From NCBI GenBank assembly GCA_963831645.1, contig CAWHQZ010000019.1:1-64000 (forward strand): DNA of 64,000 nucleotides. The letters are read 5' to 3'. Source of the stretch: CAWHQZ01 sp963831645 (GTDB taxonomy: Bacteria > Pseudomonadota > Alphaproteobacteria > Rhizobiales > Aestuariivirgaceae). The notes below the pieces were generated by a model, which had not been told where the DNA came from, ran no database searches, and saw only the letters and a program-made list of their open reading frames with translations. Below are positions 1 through 8,041 of this stretch, one piece after another (within the stretch, counting starts at the first letter, position 1; every line of letters begins with the position of its first letter). Made by a program: the position numbers and the translations under genes.

Positions 1-415
1 CGACGAATCGCCAGATATCTGACAGCATGGTGTCGTCAAGGATGCGGCGATGTGAATCCGCCACCGGCGCGAAAGCGCGGCGGATGCGGCATGTCTTTTC
101 GTTCCGGCAGTCGGGCAGCGGCTGTAGGCCACGATGCTCAGACAGGGCAAGGGCGCGATCGGTCCATCGATCACGCGAAGCACCTGCGTGATGCTGATTT
201 GTCCGGCCGGCTTCAGCAAAGCATATCCACCCAGGCTGCCGCGGCGGCTCTGCACCAGCCCCTGGCGCTTCAGCGTGAGCAGGTTTTGCTCCAGGAACTT
301 CTTGGGAATTTGCTCCTGCCTGGCGATCGATGCGGTCTGCATCGAGGCACCCGCCGGGAAGCTGGGCCAGTGCAATGAGGGCGCGCAAAGCATATTTGGC
401 TTGCTTCGATATCAT
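1..415 (-). pseudogene. Rrf2-family transcriptional regulator, frameshifted and cut by window edge
   Basis: The start at 415 opens with MISKQAKYALRALIALAQLP, the typical Rrf2 winged-helix N-terminus. The reading frame then slips by one base near 357 and continues as IARQEQIPKKFLEQ and LKRQGLVQSRR, the family's recognition helix and wing. A second slip near 100 restores a C-terminal part with a Cys-rich stretch (PDCRNEKTC) and VADSHRRILDDTMLSDIW, which runs off the window at base 1. Rrf2 proteins are about 150 aa and often bind Fe-S clusters; the cysteines here sit where those ligands usually are. It is divergent from the mtnP fragment. The first slip is shared by the second copy at 917-1091, so it predates the duplication. 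Confidence 0.75.
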
Positions 416-494
416 GTGCTGTCTCCGGCACGCTCAACATGCCGTATAAGGATTGCGCCTCCAACTGCAGCGGTATTCAGGCCTTCGGATCGAC

Positions 495-850
495 ATGGGC
501 ACAAGCGTTCTGGGATCATTGGCGGCTCGGGTCTCTACGACATCGGGATGAACCGCGTTCGCTGGACGGCAGTCAAGAGCCCCTGGGGCAATCCGTCCGA
601 CAGCGTTTGCAGCGGGACACTCGGCCGGCTCCCCGTGCTGTTCATGCCCCGCCACGGCCGCGGCCACACGCTGTCGCCATCGGCGATCAATTACCGTGCC
701 AATATCGACGTGCTGAAGCGCGCCGGCGCAACCCATGTTGTCGCCTTCTCGGCCTGCGGTTCGTTGCGGGAAGACATCCTTCCCGGCATGTTTGTCATCG
801 TCGACCAGTTCATCGACCGAACCTGGCGGCAGAAAGGGCAGCTTCTTTGA
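495..850 (+). pseudogene. mtnP: S-methyl-5'-thioadenosine phosphorylase fragment, copy 1
   Basis: The start ATG at 495 gives MGTSVL, then a missing G near 520 shifts the frame. The remainder reads IIGGSGLYDIGMNRVRWT, FMPRHGRGHTLSPSAINY and HVVAFSACGSLREDILPG, all hallmarks of the MTA/purine phosphorylase family in methionine salvage. An extra G near 826 breaks the frame again. The family is about 290 aa; only the first 120 or so codons remain before the sequence switches to uvrD. It cannot make an enzyme. Confidence 0.8.
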
Positions 851-856
851 TGTCGC

Positions 857-916
857 TTCCCCGGACAGTTCAGCCCGCCGGCGGAGGTCATGACACTCGA
901 TCGGAACTACCGTTCG
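857..916 (+). pseudogene. UvrD-like helicase stub, copy 1
   Basis: Sixty bases encode FPGQFSPPAEVMTLDRNYRS, identical to the beginning of the longer helicase fragment at 1534. The stub stops at the duplication junction, where Rrf2 sequence begins again. Confidence 0.7.
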
Positions 917-1091
917 GCGGCGGCTCTGCACCAGCCCCTGGCGCTTCAGCGTGAGCAGGATTTGCTCCAGGAACTTCTTGGGAATTTGCTCCTGCCTGGC
1001 GATCGATGCGGTCTGCATCGAGGCACCCGCCGGGGAGCTGGGCCAGTGCAATGAGGGCGCGCAAAGCATATTTGGCTTGCTTCGATATCAT
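917..1091 (-). pseudogene. Rrf2-family regulator fragment, copy 2
   Basis: The ATG at 1091 gives the same MISKQAKYALRALIALAQLP start as copy 1, followed by the same one-base frame slip. The gene is cut at the duplication boundary after the recognition-helix region (LKRQGLVQSRR). Only about 57 of the usual 150 codons remain. Confidence 0.75.
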
Positions 1092-1171
1092 GTGCTGTCT
1101 CCGGCACGCTCAACATGCCGTATAAGGATTGCGCCTCCAACTGCAGCGGTATTCAGCGCTTTCGGATCGAC

Positions 1172-1533
1172 ATGGGCACAAGCGTTCTGGGGATCATTGG
1201 CGGCTCGGGTCTCTACGACATCGGGATGAACCGCGTTCGCTGGACGGCAGTCAAGAGCCCCTGGGGCAATCCGTCCGACAGCGTTTGCAGCGGGACACTC
1301 GGCCGGCTCCCCGTGCTGTTCATGCCCCGCCACGGCCGCGGCCACACGCTGTCGCCATCGGCGATCAATTACCGTGCCAATATCGACGTGCTGAAGCGCG
1401 CCGGCGCAACCCATATTGTCGCCTTCTCGGCCTGCGGTTCGTTGCGGGAAGACATCCTTCCCGGCATGTTTGTCATCGTCGACCAGTTCATCGACCGAAC
1501 CTGCGGCAGAAAGGGCAGCTTCTTTGATGTCGC
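1172..1533 (+). pseudogene. mtnP: S-methyl-5'-thioadenosine phosphorylase 5' fragment, copy 2
   Basis: From ATG 1172 the frame is open for about 120 codons: GIIGGSGLYDIG (phosphate-binding loop), RHGRGHTLSP, NIDVLKRAGATHIVAFSACG and DQFIDRT. It then reads GRKGSFFD and passes at about 1530 into helicase sequence in another frame. The enzyme would cleave 5'-methylthioadenosine in methionine salvage, but more than half of it, including the C-terminal nucleoside-binding part, is missing. The next helicase codons follow within a few bases, so the gene was spliced by a deletion, not just mutated. Confidence 0.8.
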
Positions 1534-2741
1534 TTCCCCGGACAGTTCAGCCCGCCGGCGGAGGTCATGACACTCGATCGGAACTACCGTTCGACGCAAC
1601 CCATCCTCAACGCTGCCAACGCCGTCATCGATCTTGTGGCCGAACGCTTCACACCAAGAACCTCTGGACGGAGCGACAATCCGCCATGCTGCCGCAGCTT
1701 GTCAGTGTGCGCGATGAGACCGATCAGGCGCGTTATGTTGTCGAGTGCGTGCTGGGGAACCGCGAAGCGGGCGCGCTGCTGAAACAGCAGGCGGTCCTGT
1801 TTCGTACCTCGCATCACAGTGGTCCGCTGGAAGTGGAACTTACCCGCCGCAATATCCCGTTCGTAAAGTTCGGCGGGCTCAAGTTTCTCGAGGCTGCGCA
1901 CATCAAGGATCTGCTGGCGCTGCTGCGCTTCGTCGAGAATCCCCAGGACCGTATCGCCGGCTTCCGGCTGATGCAGCTGATACCTGGCGTGGGCCCGACG
2001 TCGGCACAGCGCGTGTTAGACCAAATGGCACAGGCCGCCGATCCCATTGCCGCGCTGGCCTCCTCGCCATGCCCGCCCCGCGCCGGCGACGATTGGAAGC
2101 CCTTTGTCGAGATCGTCCAAACCTTGTGTACGAACCAAGCGGGCTGGCCGGCAGAGCTGGAGCGTGCGCGCCTTTGGTACGAGCCACACCTCGAACACAT
2201 CTATGAGGACGCGGTTACGCGCCGCGCCGACCTGATCCAACTGGAGCAAATCGCCAGCGGGTATCCTTCGCGGGAGCGATTTCTTACGGAACTCACCCTG
2301 GATCCGCCTCATGCCACCAGCGATGAGGCCGGCGTGCCGGTGCTTGACGAAGATTACCTGATCCTCTCGACCATCCACTCCGCCAAGGGCCAGGAGTGGA
2401 AATCGGTATTCGTGCTCAACGTGGTGGATGGCTGTATTCCTTCTGACCTGAGCACGGGCACATCCGCGGAAATCGAAGAGGAGCGGCGTTTGCTCTATGT
2501 CGCACTGACGCGCGCCAAGGATAATCTTCACCTCATTGTCCCACAGCGTTTCTTCACCCACGGACAGGGCGTGCACGGCGATCGGCATATCTATGCGGCT
2601 CGGACCCGCTTCATTCCTGACGGGTTACTCGGCCTCTTCGAAAGCACGGCTTGGCCTGTAGTTGCGGGATTGGGTATGCAGTCCACGAGCCAGGGCACGC
2701 GCGTTGATGTGGGAGCGCGCATGCGCAGCATGTGGCGGTGA
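1534..2741 (+). pseudogene. UvrD/PcrA-family ATP-dependent DNA helicase, C-terminal part
   Basis: The fragment begins at FPGQFSPPAEV and keeps superfamily 1 motif IV (LDRNYRSTQPIL), motif V with STIHSAKGQEWKSVF, and motif VI with EEERRLLYVALTRAKD. The natural C-terminus (VDVGARMRSMWR) is present. A one-base frame slip lies near 1653, between AERF and KNLWTER. The Walker A and B half, roughly the first 280-300 residues of a protein near 690 aa, is absent because the fragment is fused to mtnP. It cannot hydrolyse ATP as it stands. The downstream 360 codons are otherwise intact, so the break looks fairly recent. Confidence 0.85.
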
Positions 2742-3214
2742 AAATGCGGGTTCGTAGTGCCTGAAATCACCGCAAGGTTTCATTCGGGAACGGCAGCGGA
2801 ACGGGGATTGAAGCAGCAAAGAAGGCGATCTGTTGGGCAACCAGAGTATCTCTGCTTAGTTCGCCACCGCCGTTGCCGACCCGCTGGACATGAAACGGGC
2901 CCTGTTGCTGCTGTGATAGTGTAGCAGGAGCGTCGTCGGCATGACTTCGCGGTCTTGTTTCTTGCTAGGGCCCGAGCACTCGACGTTCTTTTCGTCGGTC
3001 TGCCGGGGAACGTGACGACCTCAGCCATGCTCCTCGTCCGCGTTATCCGACTGCAACGAGAACTTGCCGCCGCAGGAATCGGCAGAGACGGAACTGCGTC
3101 GCCGCCAGGAGCTGGGCCGGGCGCTGCTACGGACCAGCTGAACACTACCGATCCAAGGCGCTGTGAATAAGCTGATTTGCCCGGCCTTGTCAGAATTTCC
3201 TGCGGCTTGGTGGT
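2742..3214. other. No recognisable gene
   Basis: This stretch after the helicase remnant has open frames on both strands, but none gives a protein pattern I recognise and none has a convincing ribosome binding site. I see no tRNA, transposase motif or long repeat. Confidence 0.4.
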
Positions 3215-3445
3215 TCAGAAGCCGGCATCCAGTGAGTTGGTTTTGCTGAACAAGGGTGCGCCCGCCACGGGGGTCGTTCCGGCGGCAGCCATCGCCTTTG
3301 GCTTGCGGCCGGCGTCGTCGCTCTCCACATAGCCGGAGAAATGGTCGTCTATCGGCGGATCGAATTTGCGGGACGGGACTGGCGGAGCCGCCTTGGCGGA
3401 GTCCTGGCGTTGGCGCTCGGTGGCGCCGCCACGACGAGTACGACA
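3215..3445 (-). pseudogene. Possible coding remnant, unidentified
   Basis: On the minus strand about 70 codons ending in a TGA at 3215 have the strong G/C third-position bias of real genes here. They read as a low-complexity hydrophilic C-terminus (for example PPIDDHFSGYVESDDAGRKP). Upstream the frame runs into the low-GC segment, where the bias disappears, so any 5' part has been replaced. I cannot assign a family. Confidence 0.2.
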
Positions 3446-3500
3446 AGCGCTGAGCCAAGGCGTGAAGTCGTTTGCGTATATAAATATGACGGAGGACAAG

Positions 3501-4290
3501 ATGCTTCCACTTGCAACCAAAAACACTGTTGTGAGAATCAAATCGGTCCTAGCAATGATGACCATCAGTCTTATTGGCATATCAGCACCTCCTAGCCAGG
3601 CGGCTGAGACGACTATCGAGCATATGCCAGCCGAACTCGAGACTCAGTTTGCACTAAGCGCATTGCCTCCGGCGACTGCGGGACCAAGCAACCGTTTATC
3701 TTCTTGATCCTAAGAAGGGCTATCAACTTTCCCGACAGGGAACGAGTGGTGTGACTTGTCTTGTAGAGCGCACTGTCTGGGAACAGGCCGACTTTCGCAA
3801 CGACATCTATGTTCCTCTCTGCTACGACGCCGTGGGCACAAAGAGCTTACTTAAAAGTCATTATGGACACGGCCACGCTTCGCATTCAAGGAATGAGCCC
3901 TGTTGCGTTGAAAGCTGAAATTGAAAATCGTTACAAGAACAAGACCTATAAAGCTCCAGAAAAAGCAGGTTTGTCTTATATGGTCGCGCCGGTCATGCGC
4001 ACATGGATGCCTCCTGACTGGAAAGTTCATACCATGGCCATGCCGCACCTGATGTTCTACGCTCCGAACATCACGAACGAAGACATTGGAGCAGTTCCAA
4101 ATCTCAGTGTCATTCCAGTCTTCTTTATCCGTTCATTGATAAACAGGGTATCGCTGAGCAAAGCTACATGATCCAACTCATCGGAGAGGCAGAAAAGGCC
4201 AAGATCCTGGCTGACGAGAAGACTCTACTCGATGATCTCTGCGCCTATCGCGATGTTCTTTGCCTTCCGAAACATGAAGCACTGACTGCT
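3501..4290 (+). pseudogene. Exported protein of unknown function, several frameshifts, low GC
   Basis: A GGAGG at 3491-3495 precedes ATG 3501. The N-terminus is a signal peptide: basic start, hydrophobic core VLAMMTISLIGIS, then PPSQAAE as a likely signal peptidase I site. The mature part is recoverable only by switching frames near 3675, 3847 and 4115. Segments are ATVYLLDPKKGYQLSRQG, WEQADFRNDIYVPLCYDA, YLKVIMDTATLRIQG, MVAPVMRTWMPPDWK, LMFYAPNITNEDIG and YPFIDKQGIAEQSYMIQL. The parts join into one protein of about 260 aa that resembles, from memory, exported hypothetical proteins in soil bacteria. Base composition is clearly more AT-rich than the neighbours, suggesting transfer. No stop follows soon after the last conserved part (DLCAYRDVLCLPKHE), so the true end is uncertain. 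Confidence 0.6.
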
Positions 4291-4390
4291 CCCGCGACGT
4301 CCTCACGGATAAGGAGAGTCCGTCACCAAGGGGCGTCGTGGGACTCGCGTGGCTCCAAGCGGAGAATCCTTAGTTGTCAGGAAGAGCATC

Positions 4391-4879
4391 ATGACCAATA
4401 TCAGTGCAAGCGAAGCCGCGAAGGCAGTTGTTCGACGGAACACCGAGGAAGTGCAAGGCGGCGGGAATTTCGAGGTGTTCGAGGAATTGTTCGCCGACGA
4501 TTTTCTCGACCATACGCCGCAGCCGGGACGCACGCCGGACAAGGCTGGCGCGCGCGAGCTTTACAAGGTTCTGCGCGCTGCCTTCCCGGACTTCCACGCG
4601 GACATCCACTGGCAGCTTGCCGATGGCGACCGGGTGACGACCTACAAAACCTACCACGGCACGCACGAGGGCGAGTTCTTCGGCATCGCGCCAACCGGTC
4701 GCAAAATCCAGTTCGAGACCGTGGACGTGATGCGCGTGCGCGACGGCAAGATCACCGAGCACTGGGGCGTGGCCAATCTCTTCTCTCTCATGCAGCAACT
4801 CGGCGCGCTTCCCGCCACGCCGAAATCGGCGAGGAGAAGATCAAGGTCGCGACCGGCGACTTCATCGCATTTCCGGTGA
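4391..4879 (+). CDS. SnoaL-like ester cyclase family protein with foreign C-terminus
   Basis: From ATG 4391 the protein has a single SnoaL/NTF2-like fold pattern: NTEEVQGGGNFEVFEELFA, DDFLDHTPQPG, ELYKVLRAAFPDFHADIHW, and DVMRVRDGKITEHWGVANLF. This family binds small molecules in a cone-shaped barrel and includes polyketide cyclases, but most bacterial members have no known substrate. The domain normally ends a few residues after LMQQLGALP. Here the frame runs on about 20 codons through out-of-frame cupin sequence to a stop at 4879. The SnoaL domain itself looks complete, so a stable product is possible. Confidence 0.65.
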   Translation: MTNISASEAAKAVVRRNTEEVQGGGNFEVFEELFADDFLDHTPQPGRTPDKAGARELYKVLRAAFPDFHADIHWQLADGDRVTTYKTYHGTHEGEFFGIAPTGRKIQFETVDVMRVRDGKITEHWGVANLFSLMQQLGALPATPKSARRRSRSRPATSSHFR

Positions 4880-5082
4880 ACGGCAAAGCCCATACCATCG
4901 TCAACACGGGCACGTTCGACTTGGTCTATCTCACCGGCGGCGAGGACAATCCGCACGAGATCTGCCACTTCCCGAGCATCAACAAGATGATCGTGTTCTC
5001 ACCCGCGGGCGTCGATCTCATCGATACCACCGCGAAGAAGAGCTACAGCATCCAGGACTTTATGACCGGCAAGCTGGACTGA
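4825..5082 (+). pseudogene. Cupin-domain protein, 3' fragment
   Basis: In a different frame from the SnoaL gene the sequence reads KIKVATGDFIAFPVNGKAHT and IVNTGTFDLVYLTGGEDNPH, the second half of a cupin barrel of the type with a GDxxxFP turn and a following His. It ends naturally (SIQDFMTGKLD) with TGA at 5082. The first cupin motif and any start codon are missing. The fragment is joined directly to the end of the SnoaL gene. Confidence 0.6.
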
Positions 5083-5119
5083 TCACCGGCGATGTTGATA
5101 CTCAAGGAGCGCAACGAAC

Positions 5120-5290
5120 TCTGAGCAGCCAGAAGACTCGACCGCGTCCTCGAGCCAAAGCCAGGTGCTCGCCGGCGAGCTGCGGCCGGAACTTCACCGC
5201 TACTGCGCGCGCCTGATGGGCTCGGTGATCGAGGGCGAGGATGTGGTGCAGGACACCTTCACCGCGGCCTTCGTGGGCTTGCGCGTTGAT
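5120..5290 (+). pseudogene. ECF sigma factor, N-terminal stub
   Basis: Around GTG 5165 the frame reads LAGELRPELHRYCARLMGSV, then EGEDVVQDTFTAAFVGL. This is region 2.1-2.2 of an ECF-type RNA polymerase sigma factor, including the conserved (E)DVVQDT core-binding segment. Similarity ends by about 5285, and everything after it belongs to the convergent DUF1801 gene. Only about 40 of the usual 180-300 codons remain. Confidence 0.6.
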
Positions 5291-5336
5291 GGCTTGGCGT
5301 GCGATCAAGCCACGCACGCACCTCGCGACTTCCCGC

Positions 5337-5807
5337 TCACATTCGTTCGCCGGGCAATTGGCTGGCTTGCTTCACCCAAGCGGCGAGCTGCAGCTTCGTC
5401 GAGCTGGTCGTCCTCGTGGATGTCGAGGTAGCGCACTTCCTTGTGCTTGGACTCGCCGGGGGGAGAGGACGCAGTGACGTGCCGCGGAAGAAAGCCACTT
5501 TGACGTACTTCGTGAAGCAATGAAAGCTGAGGAACCAGCCCTGGCCCTCGACGCCATAGAAGGGCGAGTTCCACTTGACTGCCTTGCGCACGCCGGGGAC
5601 GGTGCGCACGATGAGCGCGTCGAGGCGGCGCCCGACCTCGCGTTTCCAGCCCGGCATGGCCGCGATGTAGGCCTGCACGGGGGCGTCGCCGTCGGCCTTC
5701 GCGATCTGAGGGTTGCCGCCCGAGAGGAGGGTCGGCTTCGCAGCGACCCGCTTGGCGGCGGCCTTCTTTGCGACCTTCGCCGACTTCTTGGACGTCTTGC
5801 CAGCCAT
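5337..5807 (-). CDS. DUF1801 (YdhG-like) protein with two compensating frame slips
   Basis: The start ATG at 5807 is followed by a Lys/Ala-rich tail and then the DUF1801 core: GWKREVGRRLDALIVRTVPG, VRKAVKWNSPFYGVEGQG and WFLSFHCFTKYVKVAFFRG. After GTSL the annotated frame becomes nonsense for about 28 codons (roughly 5484 down to 5395). The expected sequence (PPGESKHKEVRYLDIHEDD) is found in the neighbouring frame. The natural end (AAWVKQASQLPGERM) returns in the first frame. One base is missing in a C/G run and one is extra in GAAGCTGCAG, so the whole stays open for 156 codons. Function of the family is unknown; it may be damaged or mis-sequenced. Confidence 0.7.
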   Translation of the reverse strand: MAGKTSKKSAKVAKKAAAKRVAAKPTLLSGGNPQIAKADGDAPVQAYIAAMPGWKREVGRRLDALIVRTVPGVRKAVKWNSPFYGVEGQGWFLSFHCFTKYVKVAFFRGTSLRPLPPASPSTRKCATSTSTRTTSSTKLQLAAWVKQASQLPGERM

Positions 5808-5878
5808 TGGTTCAGCCCATTTTGCTGGCCGCTATGGCGAGGCGCCGTCGGTGGTGTTTCACCGCTTTCTTCGGCGCC

Positions 5879-6289
5879 TCAATTCTCTATCCGGCGCCGC
5901 TGCGCGATCTTCTCCTCGAGCTCAACTCCATCGGGCTGAGGATGGCGCGGTTCGGGCTGAGGATGGCGCGGTTCATACAGTCCAAGATCGCCACCTCCCG
6001 GCAGGCGGATCGTGGTCAGGAGGCCCCAGCCTTCGTCGCTCACCGTACTGCATTGGATGTTCATCTTCAGCAGGCGCGCAACTTCAGCCGAGATGTCATT
6101 ACACATCAAGTAGAGCTCATGTCTGCCGTTCCGGTCATCGGGATGGCAGGCGATTTCAGATGGGGGTAGCGCGAAGATCAGCCAGCCATCGCCCGCATCA
6201 ACCGAGGAAAGCCCCAGCACGTCGCGAAAGAAGGCACGGTCCCCCGCAGCATTGCGGCTATAGATGATAGCATGCATTCCAGTGATCAT
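5879..6289 (-). CDS. VOC (glyoxalase/bleomycin resistance-like) family protein
   Basis: I prefer the ATG at 6289 (MITGMHAIIYSRN) to the longer frame beginning at 6391, because family members begin with this first beta strand. The protein has the single VOC module pattern: AFFRDVLGLSSVDAGDGW, LIFALPPSEIACHP, HELYLMCNDISAEVARL, and DEGWGLLTTIRLPGGGDLGL. The GRHELYLMCDD-type variant is a common uncharacterised subfamily. The C-terminus is unusual: after LYEPRHPQP the seven-residue block EPRHPQP is repeated, followed by an extra charged tail. It lies 71 bp upstream of the DUF1801 gene on the same strand. Confidence 0.75.
   Translation of the reverse strand: MITGMHAIIYSRNAAGDRAFFRDVLGLSSVDAGDGWLIFALPPSEIACHPDDRNGRHELYLMCNDISAEVARLLKMNIQCSTVSDEGWGLLTTIRLPGGGDLGLYEPRHPQPEPRHPQPDGVELEEKIAQRRRIEN
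5932..5973 (+). repeat. 21-bp perfect direct repeat, two units
   Basis: The 21 bases at 5932-5952 recur exactly at 5953-5973. Being a multiple of three inside the VOC gene, the repeat duplicates seven residues (EPRHPQP) without breaking the frame. This is a typical slippage product. Confidence 0.9.
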
Positions 6290-6969
6290 GTGTCTTCTCT
6301 CTGCCGAATGGCGATCCGCCGATGGTCGAGGCTTCGCGGAGGTTGTTGCGAGCCGTACGTCAATGGCCGGCTTTTTCCCGCGCCGAGCCACCTCGCCGGT
6401 GGAAAGATCCGGTGGTGTGGCATCTGTTCTCTCGCTTTTGGCGTGGGTTGTTGTCTCTGGGCCATATCATCATCCCGGGTCGCGGAATTATTCAGAGTTC
6501 CCCGGAAAATGTGCAGAAATCGGCGTCAGTGGCCTCTCCACCCGACTGGAACGAGCCCGCCCCGTAAGATTTCGCTCTATCGTGACCACTGTTGTGGTAA
6601 TTTCCCGCGATTAGGGGCTTATGAGGAGGTGGCGGTGGTGAGATGACCGGCCGGAGGAGGCCGTATCCTGGGCGGCGGGAAGACACCGGCGCCAAATAGC
6701 CGGATAACTGAGCCGCGATACTCGCATTCATTCCTCGACGGCCTACCGATCTCATATGCAAAGCCTTACCAAGGCGAACACCTCAGCAAGGAAAGTTAGT
6801 CTGGTTCTCGTCGGCGATCCGGGGTCAAGCGACCGGACATTGCTGAGACGACGCGAATGAAGCAGAGTGGCCGTTACCCGTGAGCATGGGTTAGCCTGCA
6901 CTAGGATTTCGGTGCGGTTTCAGGCTGACTCAATGATCCAAGGCTCAGCGGGCGAGCGGGAGGAATACC
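6290..6969. other. 680-bp stretch without a recognisable gene
   Basis: Several short open frames exist on both strands, but none has both a ribosome binding site and a familiar protein pattern. I see no transposase motif, tRNA or clear terminator. It may be debris from rearrangement. Confidence 0.4.
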
Positions 6970-7425
6970 ATGGCGAAGGACGAAGCTGTACCGGTCACCG
7001 GCGGGTGCTTGTGCGGCGCCGTGCGCTTCGAGGGCGAGGCGTTCATGCGAGGCGCCTACTACTGCCACTGTACGATCTGCCAGAAGAGCGCGGGCGCGCC
7101 GTTCGAGATCGGGGTGCTGATCAAGGCCGGGACGCTGCGGTTCACGAAGGGTGCGCCGACGTATTACCGATCCTCGAGTTTCGGCAAACGAGGCTTCTGC
7201 GCCGTATGTGGTTCGCGCCTTCTGTGGGCCCCAACGGATACCAAGGACGAATGGGCTACCAACGTGGCGGTTTGCGCGCTCGACAATCCCGCCGACGTAC
7301 AGCCGCGCTGCCACACCTACACGGACACGAAGCTTCCGTGGCTCCACATCCCTGATGGCCTACCCGGCTTCACCGAGCCGGAAATGCCGCCGGTTGTCGA
7401 GCGCTGGAAGGCCGAACGGTCATGA
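6970..7425 (+). CDS. GFA-family (glutathione-dependent formaldehyde-activating-like) zinc protein
   Basis: GGAGG lies just upstream of ATG 6970, and the 151-residue frame is intact. Zinc ligands typical of the CENP-V/GFA fold are visible: C13 and C15 in TGGCLCGAVRF, C32, C34 and C37 in YCHCTICQKS, and C77 and C80 in FCAVCGSRL. C-terminal WLHIPDGLPGFTEP is also characteristic. The founding member speeds the reaction of glutathione with formaldehyde, but most small genomic members like this one have no proven substrate. It is one of the few whole genes in the decayed region. Confidence 0.85.
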   Translation: MAKDEAVPVTGGCLCGAVRFEGEAFMRGAYYCHCTICQKSAGAPFEIGVLIKAGTLRFTKGAPTYYRSSSFGKRGFCAVCGSRLLWAPTDTKDEWATNVAVCALDNPADVQPRCHTYTDTKLPWLHIPDGLPGFTEPEMPPVVERWKAERS

Positions 7426-7522
7426 GGCCGTGACGCGAACAACGACACCTGGCCGGTCGCGCCGGACCGGGGCGGATGTCGCCGTCAACTCCGGCGCAGC
7501 CAAGAACCATGGGAGGCCATCG

Positions 7523-7910
7523 ATGGCGAAGAAACAGGCGTTCAAGAATTCGGACGCGGCATATGCCAAGGCATTCAATGCGGGCGACGCGGCACAGGTT
7601 GCGGCGCTCTATAGCAAGGACGCCATATTCATGATGCCGGAGACGCCGGCATACAAAGGCACGAAGGGGGTGCGGGCCCATGACCCAGGCCGTGATCGAT
7701 GCCGGCTGGCGCAACATCAAGTTCAAGACGATCAAGAGCGGCTCGGACGGCGACCTCGCCTTCAACATCGGCAGCGTCTCGATGGATCAGCCGTCGGGCG
7801 ACGGCACGGCCAAGGTGAAGGGAAAGTACCTGGACGTCTATCGGCGCCAAAGGGACGGAAGCTGGAAGATAATCGCCACCATGTACAACACGGACAAGCC
7901 GGCGAAGTAG
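7523..7910 (+). pseudogene. SnoaL/DUF4440-type (YybH-like) protein, one frameshift
   Basis: GGGAGG at 7511-7516 precedes ATG 7523. The first part, AYAKAFNAGDAAQVAALYSK followed by DAIFMMPETPAYKGTKG, is the N-terminal half of an NTF2-like domain. The frame breaks in a G run near 7668. The second half, MTQAVIDAGWRNIKFKTI and KYLDVYRRQRDGSWKIIAT, continues in the next frame to the TAG at 7908-7910. Deleting one G would restore a protein of about 128 aa. Members are putative ketosteroid isomerase-like proteins. Confidence 0.7.
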
Positions 7911-7915
7911 CGCCG

Positions 7916-8041
7916 TCAGCGTGGTGGTGCTGGTGCATGGTATAGTCGGGGGCGAGATTTCTCGGCCACCCGCGAGTAGTTGCCCGTACTCCAGGTCTCG
8001 ATCGCCGCCCGCGCCAGGGTCTTGTTCAGTTCTGTGGACAT
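7916..8041 (-). pseudogene. Possible N-terminal fragment of a SnoaL-like protein
   Basis: From ATG 8041 the minus strand reads MSTELNKTLARAAIETWSTG then NYSRVAEKSRPRLYH, which resembles the first helix of SnoaL-like proteins. Similarity fades after about 30 codons and a stop follows at 7916. It converges on the preceding DUF4440-type gene. Confidence 0.35.

Larger units (their letters stand above)
241..916 (+). repeat. Tandem duplication, unit 1 (676 bp)
   Basis: Bases 241-916 recur almost unchanged as 917-1593. The unit runs from inside the Rrf2 gene, across the divergent promoter region and the 5' part of mtnP, into a 60-base piece of uvrD. The right edge reads from the uvrD piece (ending in the codons NYRS) straight back into Rrf2 sequence. 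The copies differ by a few substitutions (for example near 285, 357 and 736) and by single-base indels near 479, 520 and 826. Confidence 0.9.
917..1593 (+). repeat. Tandem duplication, unit 2 (677 bp)
   Basis: This is the second copy of 241-916, offset by 676-677 bases. It begins inside the Rrf2 coding sequence and, unlike unit 1, continues without a break into the rest of the helicase fragment. It is therefore the copy that keeps the original right-hand junction. Confidence 0.9.

Noticed and set aside
6480..6560. Possible insertion-sequence end (TTCCCCGGAAAATG)
   Set aside because: I could find no partner inverted repeat, target duplication or transposase frame nearby.
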